This document shows, piece after piece, positions 9,401 through 22,731 of a DNA stretch of 64,000 nucleotides. The translations under genes were made by a program, and so were the position numbers. Origin of the DNA: Streptococcus suis (lineage in GTDB: Bacteria; Bacillota; Bacilli; Lactobacillales; Streptococcaceae); the NCBI GenBank assembly GCA_002831545.1, contig CP025095.1, forward strand, positions 1 through 64,000, in the 5' to 3' direction. The notes beneath the pieces were generated by a model. It saw only the letters and a list, made by a program, of their open reading frames with translations, did not search any database and was not told the DNA's origin. How positions within the stretch are numbered: the stretch's first letter is position 1; every line of letters starts with the position of its first letter.

Positions 9401-9986
9401 TTTAGGTGCTGCTCAGTCAGGTTTTATTGATTCTGTGGGATATGAGATGTATTCACAATTGCTGGAACAAGCCATCTTGGAAAAACAAGGTAAGGCAACC
9501 CAACGTCAGAAGAGTAATTCAGAGGTCAATTTACAGATTGATGCCTATTTACCAAGTGATTATATTGGTGATCAGCGACAAAAAATTGAAATTTACAAGC
9601 GTATAAAGAATATTGACAGTCGTGTAAACTATCAAGAATTACAGGAAGAATTGATTGACCGTTTTGGAGAGTATCCTGATGTAGTAGCCTACTTGCTTGA
9701 AATTGGTCTATTGAAATCATTTTTAGACCAAGTTTTCTGTCATACAGTTCTTAGACGACAACATCAAGTGACAGTAACATTCGAACCTATGGCTGGTCAA
9801 ATTTTCCTAACGCAAGATTACTTTGAAGCTTTATCTGTGACAAATTTGAAAGCTCAGATAACAGAAAATAAAGGAAAACTAGCTGTTGTGTTTAACATTC
9901 AACAGAAAAAAGAATATGAAATATTAGAGGAATTGATTTCTTTTGCCGAAAAATTAAAAGAAATTAAAGCAAGGAAAGCAGAATAA
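6492..9986 (+). CDS. mfd: Transcription-repair coupling factor Mfd
   Basis: Mfd removes RNA polymerase stalled at DNA lesions and recruits the UvrA/UvrB excision machinery. At 1164 residues it has full length. There is a UvrB-like N-terminal module, an RNA-polymerase interaction domain (YVVHHVHGIGQYLG, about residue 500), and a RecG-like translocase. The translocase has Walker A GDVGFGKTEVAMRAA (about 640), DEEQRFGVKHKE and TATPIPRTLQM. A C-terminal regulatory domain with IEIYKRI follows. It overlaps pth by one base and precedes rqcP by 50 bp. Confidence 0.97.
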   Translation: MNILDILHKNKQINQWQSGLNKSTRQLLLGLTGTSKSLVMATAYDCLAEKIMIVTATQNDAEKLVADLTAIIGSENVYNFFTDDSPIAEFVFASKERTQSRIDSLNFLTNATQSGILVASMAACRVLLPSPETYKGSKIQLEVGQEIEVDKLVKNLVNIGYKKVSRVLTQGEFSQRGDILDIFDMQAETPYRIEFFGDEIDGIRIFDVDSQKSLENLDEISISPASDIILSSEDYSRASQYIQTAIEQSTLEEQQSYLREVLADMQTEYRHPDLHKFLFCIYEQSWTLLDYLPKSSPLFLDDFHKIADKQAQFEKESAELLTDDLQKGKSVSSLKYFASTYAELRKYKPATFFSSFQKGLGNVKFDALYQFTQHPMQEFFHQIPLLKDELTRYAKSNNTVVIQASSEASLQTLQKSLQEYDIQLPAYPTDKLVEGQQQVTIGQLASGFHLMDEKLVLITEKEIFNKKIKRKVRRTNISNAERIKDYSELAVGDYVVHHVHGIGQYLGIETIEISGIHRDYVTVQYQNSDRISIPVEQIDLLSKYLASDGKAPKVNKLNDGRFQRTKQKVQKQVEDIADDLIKLYAERSQLKGFAFSPDDNNQVEFDNYFTHVETDDQLRSIDEIKKDMEKDSPMDRLLVGDVGFGKTEVAMRAAFKAVNDGKQVAILVPTTVLAQQHYANFQERFAEFPVNVDVMSRFKTKAEQEKTLEKLKKGQVDILIGTHRLLSKDVVFADLGLLVIDEEQRFGVKHKERLKELKKKIDVLTLTATPIPRTLQMSMLGIRDLSVIETPPTNRYPVQTYVMETNPSVIRDAMLREIDRGGQVYYLYNKVDTIEQKVSELKELVPEATIGYVHGQMSEIQLENTLYAFVEGEYDILVTTTIIETGVDIPNANTLFIENADHMGLSTLYQLRGRVGRSSRIAYAYLMYRPDKSLTEVAEKRLEAIKGFTELGSGFKIAMQDLSIRGAGNILGAAQSGFIDSVGYEMYSQLLEQAILEKQGKATQRQKSNSEVNLQIDAYLPSDYIGDQRQKIEIYKRIKNIDSRVNYQELQEELIDRFGEYPDVVAYLLEIGLLKSFLDQVFCHTVLRRQHQVTVTFEPMAGQIFLTQDYFEALSVTNLKAQITENKGKLAVVFNIQQKKEYEILEELISFAEKLKEIKARKAE

Positions 9987-10035
9987 ATTTCTCAATTAAA
10001 TGAAAAAATGGTAAAATATATAGTTGAGGTAAAGT

Positions 10036-10308
10036 ATGAGACTAGATAAATATTTGAAAGTATCCCGCATTATCAAGCGTCGAACAGTTGCGAAGGAAGT
10101 TGCCGATAAAGGACGAATAAAAGTCAATGGGATTTTGGCGAAATCTTCAACAGATTTAAAAGTAAATGATCAGGTTGAAATCCAATTTGGTAATAAACTA
10201 CTCACTGTAAAAGTACTTGAAATGAAAGATTCGACTAAAAAAGAAGACGCACTGAAAATGTATGAAATTATCAGTGAAAAAAGGATAGAAAAAGATGAAG
10301 AAATCTAA
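10036..10308 (+). CDS. rqcP: S4-domain RNA-binding protein RqcP (YabO/Hsp15 type)
   Basis: This 90-residue protein consists of an S4 RNA-binding domain from residue 1 ([20 protein letters not shown], then GRIKVNG and [13 protein letters not shown]). In Firmicutes this family assists ribosome-associated quality control by stabilising P-site tRNA on 50S-peptidyl-tRNA complexes during C-terminal Ala tailing. Position next to mfd, pth and the divIC-like gene matches that family. Its 3' end overlaps the next gene by 14 bp, so the two are probably coupled. Confidence 0.9.
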   Translation: MRLDKYLKVSRIIKRRTVAKEVADKGRIKVNGILAKSSTDLKVNDQVEIQFGNKLLTVKVLEMKDSTKKEDALKMYEIISEKRIEKDEEI

Positions 10309-10663
10309 AATTCTACAACTGAATAATGCCTTTATTCAGTCGGAGCGTAAAAAAACTCAGCATCAATTGGCAGAACGCCAACAAAAAAATCGTTTTATGG
10401 GTGCAATTCTCATTCTAGTTATCTTTCTTTTTATGTTGCCTGCCTATAATCTTGTTGGGACTTACACTAATATTCAGCAGCAGGAAAAGAAACTTGCTGA
10501 ATTGGAAAAAAATTACGAAGAACTGACCAAAGAACAGAAGCAGGAAGCAGAGATGGTTGCAAAATTGAAAAATGAGGAATACGCAGCAAAGTATGTTCGG
10601 GCTAAGTATCAATACTCTAAAGAAGGGGAATTTGTCTACAATATTCCAGGGTTACCAAAATGA
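10295..10663 (+). CDS. divIC: Septum formation initiator DivIC/FtsB family
   Basis: DivIC is a bitopic membrane component of the divisome that pairs with FtsL and DivIB/FtsQ to activate septal wall synthesis. The 122-residue protein has a basic cytoplasmic N-terminus, one transmembrane helix ([19 protein letters not shown], about 37-55), a coiled coil rich in Lys/Glu (60-92), and a short conserved end [25 protein letters not shown]. It overlaps rqcP at its 5' end and the following small gene at its 3' end (ATGA). Confidence 0.93.
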   Translation: MKKSKILQLNNAFIQSERKKTQHQLAERQQKNRFMGAILILVIFLFMLPAYNLVGTYTNIQQQEKKLAELEKNYEELTKEQKQEAEMVAKLKNEEYAAKYVRAKYQYSKEGEFVYNIPGLPK

Positions 10664-10773
10664 CCGAATCTATTTTTAAAATTGTAGAGCAATTTTTACA
10701 GCATTCTGATGAAAAATTAGAAGAGTTGAATCAAAAGAATAGAGAATTAAAGTTAGAAGAAAATGAATCGTAG
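10660..10773 (+). CDS. Small conserved-context acidic protein (37 aa), function unknown
   Basis: ATG at 10660 overlaps the divIC stop (ATGA), and the frame runs to TAG at 10771-10773. The product begins [14 protein letters not shown] and continues as a Glu/Lys-rich amphipathic helix ending LKLEENES. There is no membrane segment. Translational coupling to divIC and a position ahead of the serine hydrolase gene argue that it is real, since small ORFs at this spot are annotated in other streptococci. No function can be assigned. Confidence 0.65.
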   Translation: MTESIFKIVEQFLQHSDEKLEELNQKNRELKLEENES

Positions 10774-10785
10774 AAAGGAGGGAGT

Positions 10786-12066
10786 ATGCAGAAAAAACTG
10801 CTCGTATGGTTATTGCCAGTTTTATTTGGATGGCAGGTGGTCGATAGTACAGAAATACCATTTGAACTCACAGCGCAAGAAGAATACGAATTGACTCATA
10901 CTATCTATGATCAGTATTTTCAAACTATCCCTCAAAACCCAAATGTTTTTCAAACTGAGAATCTTTATTCGGATGAAGAACTGACTATAGCAGGTGGACA
11001 ATTACAGCCGAACCAACATTTTTCTATTACGGATGTTCTAGTCAATAGCAAAAAAGAATTGGTTTTCAAAATAGATGACAAGGGTTACATTCTTGCAAGT
11101 AGGCATCTACTATTTGATGATGTAATTGTTACAGAAACTACTGTTGAGCAAACTTATTGGACAAAAAAAGGTTTCACATTGTTAACCTCACCAATTGCTA
11201 ACGAAGCTACGGAAATAAAAAATGATTTACAACCCTATCAAGCTGTCATGGTTTCTAAAATTGTGACAACTTCCCTAGGTGATTTTGCCTATGTTACAGA
11301 TAAAGGTTGGATTGCAGTAAATAATCTTTCTAAAACGGATAATAGAGTAGAAGCTGTTCAAGAGTTGTTGACTAACAAATATCCCAAAGATACTATTGGT
11401 ATATATGTGAAACAATTGTCAACAGGTCAAACTGCAGGTGTAAATCAAGAGAAACTATTCTATTCTGCCAGCATTGCTAAGCTACCAATTCTTTATTACG
11501 TTCAAGAGCAACTGAATGCTGGGTACATTGATTTGACTACTAAAGTGAAATATACAGCCGAATCTATATCCTTCCCAGGAGCTTATGTTGCTGGAGGAAG
11601 TGGTTCACTGTCAAAAACTCCTGACAATAAAGATTATTCAGTGGAAGAATTGATCAATAAGACTGCTAAAGAGTCAGATAATGTAGCTAGTAATTTACTT
11701 TCTTATTATGTAGCTAATAAATTCGATTCCAATTTTTATCAAGTAATAACTGCTAAAACAGGTAGTGAGTGGAGTATGGTTACACGTGAAACTTCAGCTG
11801 AGATCGCAGGTAAAATGATGGAAGCCTTATATATTCAAAATGGCTATGTGCTAGAAAGTTTGTTATCTACTCAATTTGATAATCAACGTATTTCGAAAGA
11901 CATCTCAGTTCCAGTTGCTCATAAAATTGGCGATGCAGATGATGTCAAACACGATGTAGCGATTGTTTACGCAGAGTCTCCTTTTGTTTTATCTATTTTT
12001 ACAGATAAATCAAATTATGATGAGATTACACAAATTGCAAATGATATTTACGGGATTTTAAAGTAA
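10786..12066 (+). CDS. Secreted class A beta-lactamase-like serine hydrolase
   Basis: The 426-residue protein begins with a signal peptide (KKLLVWLLPVLFGWQVVDS), so it is exported. An N-terminal region of about 180 residues, probably SH3b-like, precedes a penicillin-recognising hydrolase fold. That fold has SIAK (SxxK nucleophile, near residue 229), SDN (near 299) and KIG in place of the KTG triad near the C-terminus. Such proteins sit between divIC and tilS throughout streptococci. Their role is presumably in wall metabolism, and antibiotic hydrolysis is not implied. The stop is directly followed by the tilS start. Confidence 0.85.
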   Translation: MQKKLLVWLLPVLFGWQVVDSTEIPFELTAQEEYELTHTIYDQYFQTIPQNPNVFQTENLYSDEELTIAGGQLQPNQHFSITDVLVNSKKELVFKIDDKGYILASRHLLFDDVIVTETTVEQTYWTKKGFTLLTSPIANEATEIKNDLQPYQAVMVSKIVTTSLGDFAYVTDKGWIAVNNLSKTDNRVEAVQELLTNKYPKDTIGIYVKQLSTGQTAGVNQEKLFYSASIAKLPILYYVQEQLNAGYIDLTTKVKYTAESISFPGAYVAGGSGSLSKTPDNKDYSVEELINKTAKESDNVASNLLSYYVANKFDSNFYQVITAKTGSEWSMVTRETSAEIAGKMMEALYIQNGYVLESLLSTQFDNQRISKDISVPVAHKIGDADDVKHDVAIVYAESPFVLSIFTDKSNYDEITQIANDIYGILK

Positions 12067-13335
12067 ATGAAAGATAGATTTTTAAAAGTGACACTGGATG
12101 GTCACTTTTTTGATAAACATAAGAAAGTACTAGTAGCCGTATCTGGTGGGTTAGATTCTATGAACCTATTCCATCTTTTATACGAATGCAAACAAGTGTT
12201 AGGGATTGAACTTGGAATTGCCCATATTAATCATGGACAGAGAGAAGAATCTGTCATTGAGGAAAAATATCTTAGACAGTTAGCAGAAGAAAGTAATGTT
12301 CCCTTTTATCTGTCCTATTTTGAAGGCGATTTTTCAGAAGAAGCGGCGCGAAAATGGCGTTATGGATTTTTTGCTACAATCATGGAGAAGGAAGGCTACA
12401 CTGCACTAGTGACAGCCCACCATGCAGATGATCAAGCAGAAACTGTCTTTATGCGATTGATTAGAGGAGGGCGTTTACGTCACTTATCAGCAATTCAACC
12501 GACTCAGCCTTTTGCAACAGGGGAACTTATTCGACCACTTTTATCTTTTAAAAAGGCAGATTTTGAAAAGCTATTTCATTTTGAAGATTGCAGCAATGCA
12601 GATTTCAAATATTTTCGAAATAGAGTCAGAAATGACTATTTACCAAAGTTAAAACAGGAAAATCCTAAAATCGAACTTACTCTCAATAATCTTGCAGTTG
12701 ATACAAATAATCTATTTCAAGCGCTAAGAGATTTGACACAGGATTTATCCGTTACAGATGTGATGAGCTTTCAACAACAGACACCTGCGGTACAAAGTTA
12801 TCTATTAGAGGAATATTTGGAAAAATTTCCTGATTTACAGCTCTCTCGTCCACAATTTAATGAAGTATTACACATCTTGCGTTCAAAAGCTAACTACTAT
12901 CATTTATTGAAAAATGATTACATGCTAGAAAAGGATTATCATCGTTTTCAAATTTATAAAATAGGACCAGAGACGGATAGTCAACCAGAAAAAATCATGA
13001 TAAAATCAGAGGGTATTTTTTCTTACGGTTCATATATTTTTTCTCTCAATCATCCTTTGGAAGAAGCGGATAGTATTTTATATTTTCCTACAGAAAATCC
13101 AATTGTAGTGAGGAGAAGGCAGGCTGGGGATACCATTTTAATAAACGGAGTAAATAAAAAACTCCGTCGTTGGTTTATTGATAATAAAATCTCACAGAAA
13201 GTTCGACAAAATGCGCTTATTATCGAGCAGAATGGAGAAATTTATGGAATTACGAATCTTGTTAGCAGTGATTTGAGTAAATCAGTAAAAAATGATATAA
13301 TAAAAGCTACCTTATATATAAAAATGAAAGAGTAG
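12067..13335 (+). CDS. tilS: tRNA(Ile)-lysidine synthase TilS
   Basis: TilS attaches lysine to C34 of tRNA-Ile2 (anticodon CAU), changing it to read AUA as isoleucine. The 422-residue protein has the PP-loop ATP-binding motif [12 protein letters not shown] near residue 24, then [10 protein letters not shown], and [20 protein letters not shown] near 115. The C-terminal TilS substrate-binding domain ends near [10 protein letters not shown] and [11 protein letters not shown]. The start directly abuts the upstream stop. A probable substrate tRNA lies in this same window at 23536-23609. Confidence 0.96.
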   Translation: MKDRFLKVTLDGHFFDKHKKVLVAVSGGLDSMNLFHLLYECKQVLGIELGIAHINHGQREESVIEEKYLRQLAEESNVPFYLSYFEGDFSEEAARKWRYGFFATIMEKEGYTALVTAHHADDQAETVFMRLIRGGRLRHLSAIQPTQPFATGELIRPLLSFKKADFEKLFHFEDCSNADFKYFRNRVRNDYLPKLKQENPKIELTLNNLAVDTNNLFQALRDLTQDLSVTDVMSFQQQTPAVQSYLLEEYLEKFPDLQLSRPQFNEVLHILRSKANYYHLLKNDYMLEKDYHRFQIYKIGPETDSQPEKIMIKSEGIFSYGSYIFSLNHPLEEADSILYFPTENPIVVRRRQAGDTILINGVNKKLRRWFIDNKISQKVRQNALIIEQNGEIYGITNLVSSDLSKSVKNDIIKATLYIKMKE

Positions 13336-13342
13336 AACAACT

Positions 13343-13885
13343 ATGTTGGACAAAGATATTAAGAAAACTCTTGTTTCAGAAGAAGAAATCGTTGCAAAAT
13401 GCAAAGAACTCGGTCAAATTTTAGCAACAGACTATGCAGATAAGAATCCTATTCTTGTAGGAATTTTAAAAGGTTCTATCCCATTTATGGCAGAATTAAT
13501 GAAACATATTGATGCCCATGTAGAAACGGATTATATGGTTGTTTCTAGCTACCATGGCGGAACGGAGAGTAGCGGTACCGTTAAGATTATCAAGGATTTG
13601 GACAATAGTGTTGCAGGTCGACATATCATCTTCGTAGAGGATATTATTGACACTGGTCGCACATTAAAAGAATTGAAAGAACTCTTTGCTTTGCGTCAGG
13701 CAGCTTCTATTAAAATTGCCACTCTTCTTGATAAACCAGAAGGTCGTGTTGTTGAAATCGAGCCAGACTACACTTGCTTTACTATTCCAAATGAATTTGT
13801 AGTTGGATTTGGCTTAGATTATGATGAAAATTACCGTAATCTTCCTTATGTTGGTGTACTCAAAGAGGAAGTTTACACAAAATAG
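13343..13885 (+). CDS. hpt: Hypoxanthine-guanine phosphoribosyltransferase
   Basis: Hpt salvages hypoxanthine and guanine to IMP and GMP using PRPP. The 180 residues carry the type I PRTase signature [14 protein letters not shown] near 95, which binds PRPP. They also have the early loop [11 protein letters not shown] and the base-contacting region [22 protein letters not shown]. It stands between tilS and ftsH in the usual Firmicute order and is probably in one operon with both. Salvage through Hpt matters here because purD is interrupted later in the window. Confidence 0.97.
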   Translation: MLDKDIKKTLVSEEEIVAKCKELGQILATDYADKNPILVGILKGSIPFMAELMKHIDAHVETDYMVVSSYHGGTESSGTVKIIKDLDNSVAGRHIIFVEDIIDTGRTLKELKELFALRQAASIKIATLLDKPEGRVVEIEPDYTCFTIPNEFVVGFGLDYDENYRNLPYVGVLKEEVYTK

Positions 13886-13906
13886 AAAAAGGTTTCCTAC
13901 TATATT

Positions 13907-15880
13907 ATGAACAATCAACCAAATAAAGGATTTATAAAAAATCCTTTTCTCATTATTCTCGTTATTGCCACTATTGTTACAGCCTTTCAATTTTTTAACG
14001 CTGGTCAGCAAGTAGCAACTCAAGAAATCAGTTATTCACAAGTAGTAACTGAATTGAAAAATAATAATGTATCTGAAATTACTTATCAACCAAATTCAAG
14101 TGTTATTGAAATTACTGGTAAGTACAAAAAAGAACAGGAAGCTAAAGATGAGTTAGCTTCAACTATTAAGTTATTCCAAGTTTCTAGTAAAGTTAAGTAT
14201 AAAAACTTTAAATCACTAATTTTACCGTCAGAAACGAATTTGTCAGAGCTACAAGCTCTTGCAAATGAAAATGGAGTAAAGGTTACTATTAAACCTGAAA
14301 GTTCAAATGGACTTTGGTTAAATATCGTCTTTAATTTGTTACCGCTTATCATTGCTGGTGTATTCTTCATGATGATGATGAACCAGGGTGGTGGCGGAGC
14401 TCGAGGTGCCATGAATTTTGGGCGAAACAAGGCAAAAGCTCTTGAGCAAAGCAATATCAAAGTTCGTTTCTCAGATGTTGCAGGTGCAGAAGAAGAAAAA
14501 CAAGAATTAGTTGAAGTTGTTGAATTTTTGAAGGATCCAAAACGCTTTACTAAACTTGGAGCACGTATTCCAGCAGGTGTGCTACTAGAGGGGCCTCCAG
14601 GAACCGGTAAAACCTTGCTTGCCAAAGCAGTAGCAGGTGAAGCGGGTGTACCATTCTTCTCCATTTCTGGTTCAGATTTTGTTGAAATGTTTGTTGGTGT
14701 CGGTGCCAGCCGTGTTCGTTCATTATTTGAAGATGCAAAAAAAGCAGCGCCAGCCATTATTTTCATCGATGAAATCGATGCTGTCGGTCGCCAACGTGGT
14801 GTCGGCATGGGTGGCGGTAACGACGAACGTGAACAAACCCTCAACCAACTCTTAATTGAAATGGATGGTTTTGAAGGGAACGAAGGGATTATTGTCATTG
14901 CCGCAACCAACCGTAGTGATGTTTTAGACCCTGCCCTTCTTCGTCCAGGTCGTTTTGACCGTAAAGTATTGGTTGGTCGTCCGGATGTTAAAGGACGTGA
15001 AGCAATCCTTAAAGTTCATGCGAAGAATAAACCACTAGCAGCAGATGTAGATTTGAAATTAGTAGCACAACAAACACCAGGATTTGTTGGTGCAGATTTA
15101 GAGAATGTTCTTAACGAAGCAGCTCTAGTTGCTGCACGTCGAAACAAAACTGTCATCGATGCGTCAGATATCGACGAAGCGGAAGATCGTGTTATTGCAG
15201 GTCCGTCCAAGAAAGATCGTCAAGTCTCAGCTAAGGAACGAGAAATCGTTGCCTACCATGAAGCTGGTCATACGATTGTCGGCCTTGTCTTGTCAAATGC
15301 GCGTGAAGTTCATAAAGTTACTATTGTACCACGTGGCCGCGCAGGAGGTTACATGATTGCCCTTCCAAAAGAAGATCAAATGCTTCTATCTAAAGAAGAT
15401 ATGAAGGAGCAATTGGCTGGTCTTATGGGAGGACGTGTTGCGGAAGAAATTATTTTCAATACCCAAACAACTGGTGCCTCAAATGACTTTGAACAAGCAA
15501 CACAGATGGCGCGTGCTATGGTTGCTGAATATGGCATGAGTGACAAAATGGGACCAATGCAGTATGAGGGCAGTCATGCAATGTTTGGTGGCCAGACAAC
15601 TCATAAACACATTTCAGAACAAACTGCTTATGAATTAGATAATGAAGTACGTGATTTGTTAAATGAAGCTCGCAACAAAGCAGCTGAAATTATTCAGTCT
15701 AATCGCGAAACTCATAAACTAATCGCAGAAGCATTGCTCAAATACGAAACTCTTGATAGTGTTCAAATTAAATCTCTCTATGAAACAGGCAAAATGCCAG
15801 AGAATATTGAACGTGATGATGAAGATGTTCATCCCCTTTCTTATGAAGAGGTAAAAGAGAAAATTAATACGAAAGAGTAG
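13907..15880 (+). CDS. ftsH: ATP-dependent zinc metalloprotease FtsH
   Basis: FtsH is a membrane-anchored AAA+ protease that degrades misfolded membrane proteins and short-lived regulators. In its 657 residues there is an N-terminal transmembrane helix ([17 protein letters not shown], 13-29), an extracytoplasmic domain and a second helix ([20 protein letters not shown]). The AAA domain has Walker [13 protein letters not shown] and Walker [12 protein letters not shown], plus the second region of homology. The zinc protease site HEAGH lies near residue 450. Length is normal, and a terminator follows at about 15950. Confidence 0.97.
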   Translation: MNNQPNKGFIKNPFLIILVIATIVTAFQFFNAGQQVATQEISYSQVVTELKNNNVSEITYQPNSSVIEITGKYKKEQEAKDELASTIKLFQVSSKVKYKNFKSLILPSETNLSELQALANENGVKVTIKPESSNGLWLNIVFNLLPLIIAGVFFMMMMNQGGGGARGAMNFGRNKAKALEQSNIKVRFSDVAGAEEEKQELVEVVEFLKDPKRFTKLGARIPAGVLLEGPPGTGKTLLAKAVAGEAGVPFFSISGSDFVEMFVGVGASRVRSLFEDAKKAAPAIIFIDEIDAVGRQRGVGMGGGNDEREQTLNQLLIEMDGFEGNEGIIVIAATNRSDVLDPALLRPGRFDRKVLVGRPDVKGREAILKVHAKNKPLAADVDLKLVAQQTPGFVGADLENVLNEAALVAARRNKTVIDASDIDEAEDRVIAGPSKKDRQVSAKEREIVAYHEAGHTIVGLVLSNAREVHKVTIVPRGRAGGYMIALPKEDQMLLSKEDMKEQLAGLMGGRVAEEIIFNTQTTGASNDFEQATQMARAMVAEYGMSDKMGPMQYEGSHAMFGGQTTHKHISEQTAYELDNEVRDLLNEARNKAAEIIQSNRETHKLIAEALLKYETLDSVQIKSLYETGKMPENIERDDEDVHPLSYEEVKEKINTKE

Positions 15881-15949
15881 TATAAAAATACTCTGGGCAA
15901 GACATTCCATAACGGATCTGCCCTCACTCTCAACCACTAAAATAACCAC

Positions 15950-15990
15950 AAAGCCTTTGCTAAGTACATAATCTTGGCGAGGGCTTTTTT
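15950..15990 (+). terminator. Rho-independent terminator after ftsH
   Basis: AAGCCTTTGCTA (15951-15962) can pair, with G-U wobbles, with TGGCGAGGGCTT (15975-15986), followed by a run of T. It ends the divIC-tilS-hpt-ftsH transcript. The stretch from here to 16161 shows no convincing gene. Confidence 0.75.
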
Positions 15991-16161
15991 ACATGATACA
16001 CATCAGAAACAGGGCATTTACAAGAAAAACGAATCAACAGTTATTTATCTCAATCTTAGAACTATACCAAATAACTCCCTTCTGAAGCAGAATGCAATGT
16101 TTGCCATAGAGTATCAATAGCAAATGTACTTTAAAAAAGAAAAATCAAATAAAGTATGCTA

Positions 16162-16201
16162 GACAAAAATGTCCTGTAGAAAGGCAGCACTTTTCGATAA
16201 A
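16162..16201 (+). promoter_or_regulatory. ComR box and -10 element of the comX promoter
   Basis: A perfect GACA-N4-TGTC palindrome (GACAAAAATGTC, 16162-16173) precedes comX. GATAAA at 16196-16201, 22 bp downstream, can serve as the -10 hexamer. In streptococci of the suis, mutans, bovis and pyogenes groups, ComR bound to the XIP pheromone recognises exactly this type of inverted repeat to switch on comX. comR and comS are not in this window. Confidence 0.8.
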
Positions 16202-16231
16202 CTTAAACCATCAACAAAAGGAGATTAAGAA

Positions 16232-16702
16232 ATGGAATTCGAAAAAGTGTACGCAAGCGTCAAAGGTATTGTAAACAAGGCTCGAAAAGAGTTTTACATT
16301 AAACTATGGGATCGAGATGATTGGGAACAAGAAGGAATGATGACCTTGTTTGAATTATTGGAAGCTCAACCGTGGCTAGTTGATGAACAAGTTCAATTAT
16401 ATTGTTATTTTAAAGTCAAGTTCAGAAATCGAATCAAGGATCGTATCCGCAAACAGGAAAGTCAAAAACGCAAGTTTGACCGTATGCCACATGAAGATAT
16501 TCACGAATTATCTCACGCAATACAATCACCGGGATTGATAAACGATGAACTATTAATGCTAAGAGGTGCCTTGAGAGATTATCGAAAAAATCTGAGTAAT
16601 GATCAACTTGATAAATACGAAAAATTAATTAGCGGACAATGTTTTAATGGTCGTCGTGAAATGATACGTGATTTACAAATTCATTTGAAAGACTTTCGCT
16701 AA
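16232..16702 (+). CDS. comX: Competence-specific sigma factor ComX (SigX)
   Basis: ComX directs RNA polymerase to late competence promoters (CIN/com boxes), turning on DNA uptake and recombination genes. The 156-residue protein shows sigma-70-like region 2 (RDDWEQEGMMTLFELL then LYCYFKVKFRNRIKDRIRKQ) and a short region-4-like tail. Size and location next to an rRNA operon match streptococcal comX. Expression should depend on the ComR box at 16162-16173. A good ribosome binding site (AAAGGAG) precedes the ATG. A terminator follows and separates it from the rRNA promoters. Confidence 0.93.
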   Translation: MEFEKVYASVKGIVNKARKEFYIKLWDRDDWEQEGMMTLFELLEAQPWLVDEQVQLYCYFKVKFRNRIKDRIRKQESQKRKFDRMPHEDIHELSHAIQSPGLINDELLMLRGALRDYRKNLSNDQLDKYEKLISGQCFNGRREMIRDLQIHLKDFR

Positions 16703-16733
16703 AGCTAGTCACTAACATTATGTTAATCGAATT

Positions 16734-16780
16734 AAGAAATTGGGCAGAAGCACCATAAAAAGTTCTGTTCAGTTTCTTTT
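16734..16780 (+). terminator. Terminator after comX
   Basis: AAGAAATTGGGCAGAA (from 16734) pairs, with wobbles, with TTCTGTTCAGTTTCTT (ending about 16778), followed by T residues. It insulates competence transcription from the rRNA operon. Between here and 16869 I see no gene. Confidence 0.65.
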
Positions 16781-16869
16781 TATATAGGTTATAGCACAGG
16801 AAGAAGGAATAGGAGAAAAAACAAAGTATCTACATAGAACTTTTAGTGTAAAAAATCCCAAAAACCCGG

Positions 16870-17078
16870 TTGACAAAGTATATAAGTCGTGATAGAATAA
16901 TTGAGTTGTCTCTTGAGGGGCTAGTTAACAGAGGAACGAAAAAAAGTTTCGAAAAAGTGTTGACAAGACCATCAGAAGATGATAGAATAATCGAGTTATC
17001 TCTTGCGGGACTAGTTAACAGAAGAACGAAAAAAAGTTTCAAAAAAGTGTTGACAAAGTTCATAAGAAATGATAAACT
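16870..17078 (+). promoter_or_regulatory. Triple tandem rRNA promoters, exact 90-bp period
   Basis: Three promoters lie in direct repeat: TTGACA 16870-16875 with TAGAAT 16893-16898; TTGACA 16960-16965 with TAGAAT 16983-16988; TTGACA 17050-17055 with TAAACT 17073-17078. Every spacer is 17 bp and successive promoters are exactly 90 bp apart. The repeated unit also carries GGAACGAAAAAAAGTTTC-like sequence between promoters. The leader down to the 16S start at about 17232 includes no gene; small ORFs here are by-products of the repeat. Confidence 0.9.
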
Positions 17079-17231
17079 AAGATAGTTGTCGCAAGAGCGA
17101 TGAACAAGACCTTTGAAAATTAAAGAAGACGAACCAAACGTGCAGGGTGATTTATCTAAGGATAAATCGTCAATGACAAAACAAAACAATAAAACGGAAA
17201 GCTAGCAATAGCTTGAGTTTGAATCAAAACT

Positions 17232-18786
<1,555 letters not shown>

Positions 18787-18833
18787 AAATGGAAACCTGT
18801 ACGTCAGTCTTCTTTAATTTTGAGAGGTCTTGT

Positions 18834-18925
18834 GGGGCCTTAGCTCAGCTAAGCGAAACCTTTAGGTTGAAGCTTTGTCGAAACTAGCGGAGCTAGTGCA
18901 CGACAGGGGCCAGCGTCTCAAAAAT
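18834..18925 (+). other. Truncated tRNA-Ala 5' fragment and hairpins in the 16S-23S spacer
   Basis: GGGGCCTTAGCTCAGCT at 18834-18850 is identical over 17 nt to the first 17 nt of the complete tRNA-Ala gene at 18976. It then diverges into sequence with short stems (AACC/GGTT, TGTCG/CGACA, CTAGC/GCTAG). No anticodon or T arm follows, so it cannot be a tRNA. It looks like the scar of a partial duplication inside the spacer. Confidence 0.75.
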
Positions 18926-18975
18926 GATATTATATCGAAACAATTAAATACGTTAACAGGTACATAAAAATGTAC

Positions 18976-19048
18976 GGGGCCTTAGCTCAGCTGGGAGAGC
19001 GCCTGCTTTGCACGCAGGAGGTCAGCGGTTCGATCCCGCTAGGCTCCA
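18976..19048 (+). tRNA. tRNA-Ala (TGC), inside the rRNA spacer
   Basis: A 73-nt cloverleaf with acceptor GGGGCCT/AGGCTCC, discriminator A, and anticodon TGC in CTTTGCACG. No CCA is encoded. It lies between 16S and 23S as in other streptococcal rRNA operons. Confidence 0.97.
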
Positions 19049-19355
19049 TTATCTAGAATACAGAGTAACCTAGATAACTAAGATAACTGAATACGAACCT
19101 AAACTTCCTAGGAATAAGTCAAAACCACCTAGTGTCTAAAGACACGTCGTTGGTTATCTCCTTATTCTACGAAAGTTTTGCGACAAGTCGCATCGGTTCT
19201 TAATATCTTAGAACTTGTCCATTGAAAATTGAATATCTATCAAACATTCCTGATGTATCTGAAAGGATACATTAAGAAATAGTAACAAGAAAATAAACCG
19301 AAAACGCTGTGAATATTTAATGAGTTTTCTAGTTTAGAAAAAAACTAGTAATTAA

Positions 19356-22260
<2,905 letters not shown>

Positions 22261-22463
22261 AATAAGTAATGAGAACGTTAAGAAAAGCGTATGATTTTAG
22301 GAAATCAACGCGGAAGTCGGTTAGACTTCAAGGCGATTTATCTAAATCACTAGCTTTTTAGTTCGAATACAATTACTTATTAAAACTAGAGTCGATATTG
22401 ACAAGCGATCGGTTTCTTGTTAGAATATAGATATTCAATTTTGAGTTGACAAGACTCAGTAGT

Positions 22464-22580
22464 TAAGTGACGATAGCCTAGGAGATACACCTGTTCCCAT
22501 ACCGAACACAGCAGTTAAGCCCTAGAACGCCTGAAGTAGTTGGGGGTTGCCCCCTGTTAGATACGGTAGTCGCTTAGCAA
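22464..22580 (+). rRNA. rrf: 5S ribosomal RNA
   Basis: A segment of about 116 nt follows 23S and contains the conserved CCGAACACAGCAGTTAAGCC (near 22502). The terminal stem is AAGTGACGATAGCC with its 3' partner near GTAGTCGCTTAGC. It directly precedes the tRNA cluster. Confidence 0.95.
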
Positions 22581-22583
22581 ATT

Positions 22584-22656
22584 GGGAGTTTAGCTCAGCT
22601 GGGAGAGCATCTGCCTTACAAGCAGAGGGTCAGCGGTTCGATCCCGTTAACTCCCA
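22584..22656 (+). tRNA. tRNA-Val (TAC)
   Basis: 73 nt; acceptor GGGAGTT/AACTCCC, discriminator A, anticodon loop CTTACAA. First tRNA after 5S, separated from it by a few bases. Confidence 0.96.
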
Positions 22657-22658
22657 TA

Positions 22659-22731
22659 GGTCCCGTAGTGTAGCGGTTATCACGTCGCCCTGTCACGGCG
22701 AAGATCGCGGGTTCGATTCCCGTCGGGACCG
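22659..22731 (+). tRNA. tRNA-Asp (GTC)
   Basis: 73 nt; acceptor GGTCCCG/CGGGACC, discriminator G, anticodon GTC in CTGTCAC. It lies two bases after tRNA-Val. Confidence 0.96.

Noticed and set aside
14086..14910. Long antisense frame opposite ftsH (274 codons)
   Set aside because: It is a shadow of the strongly coding sense strand and is Ser/Pro-rich low-complexity without motifs.
16870..17085. 71-codon frame with an apparent internal protein repeat
   Set aside because: It is created by the 90-bp promoter repeats of the rRNA operon, and no coding signal is present.
18834..18925. Second tRNA gene in the rRNA spacer
   Set aside because: Only the first 17 nt match tRNA-Ala, and the anticodon, T arm and acceptor partner are missing.
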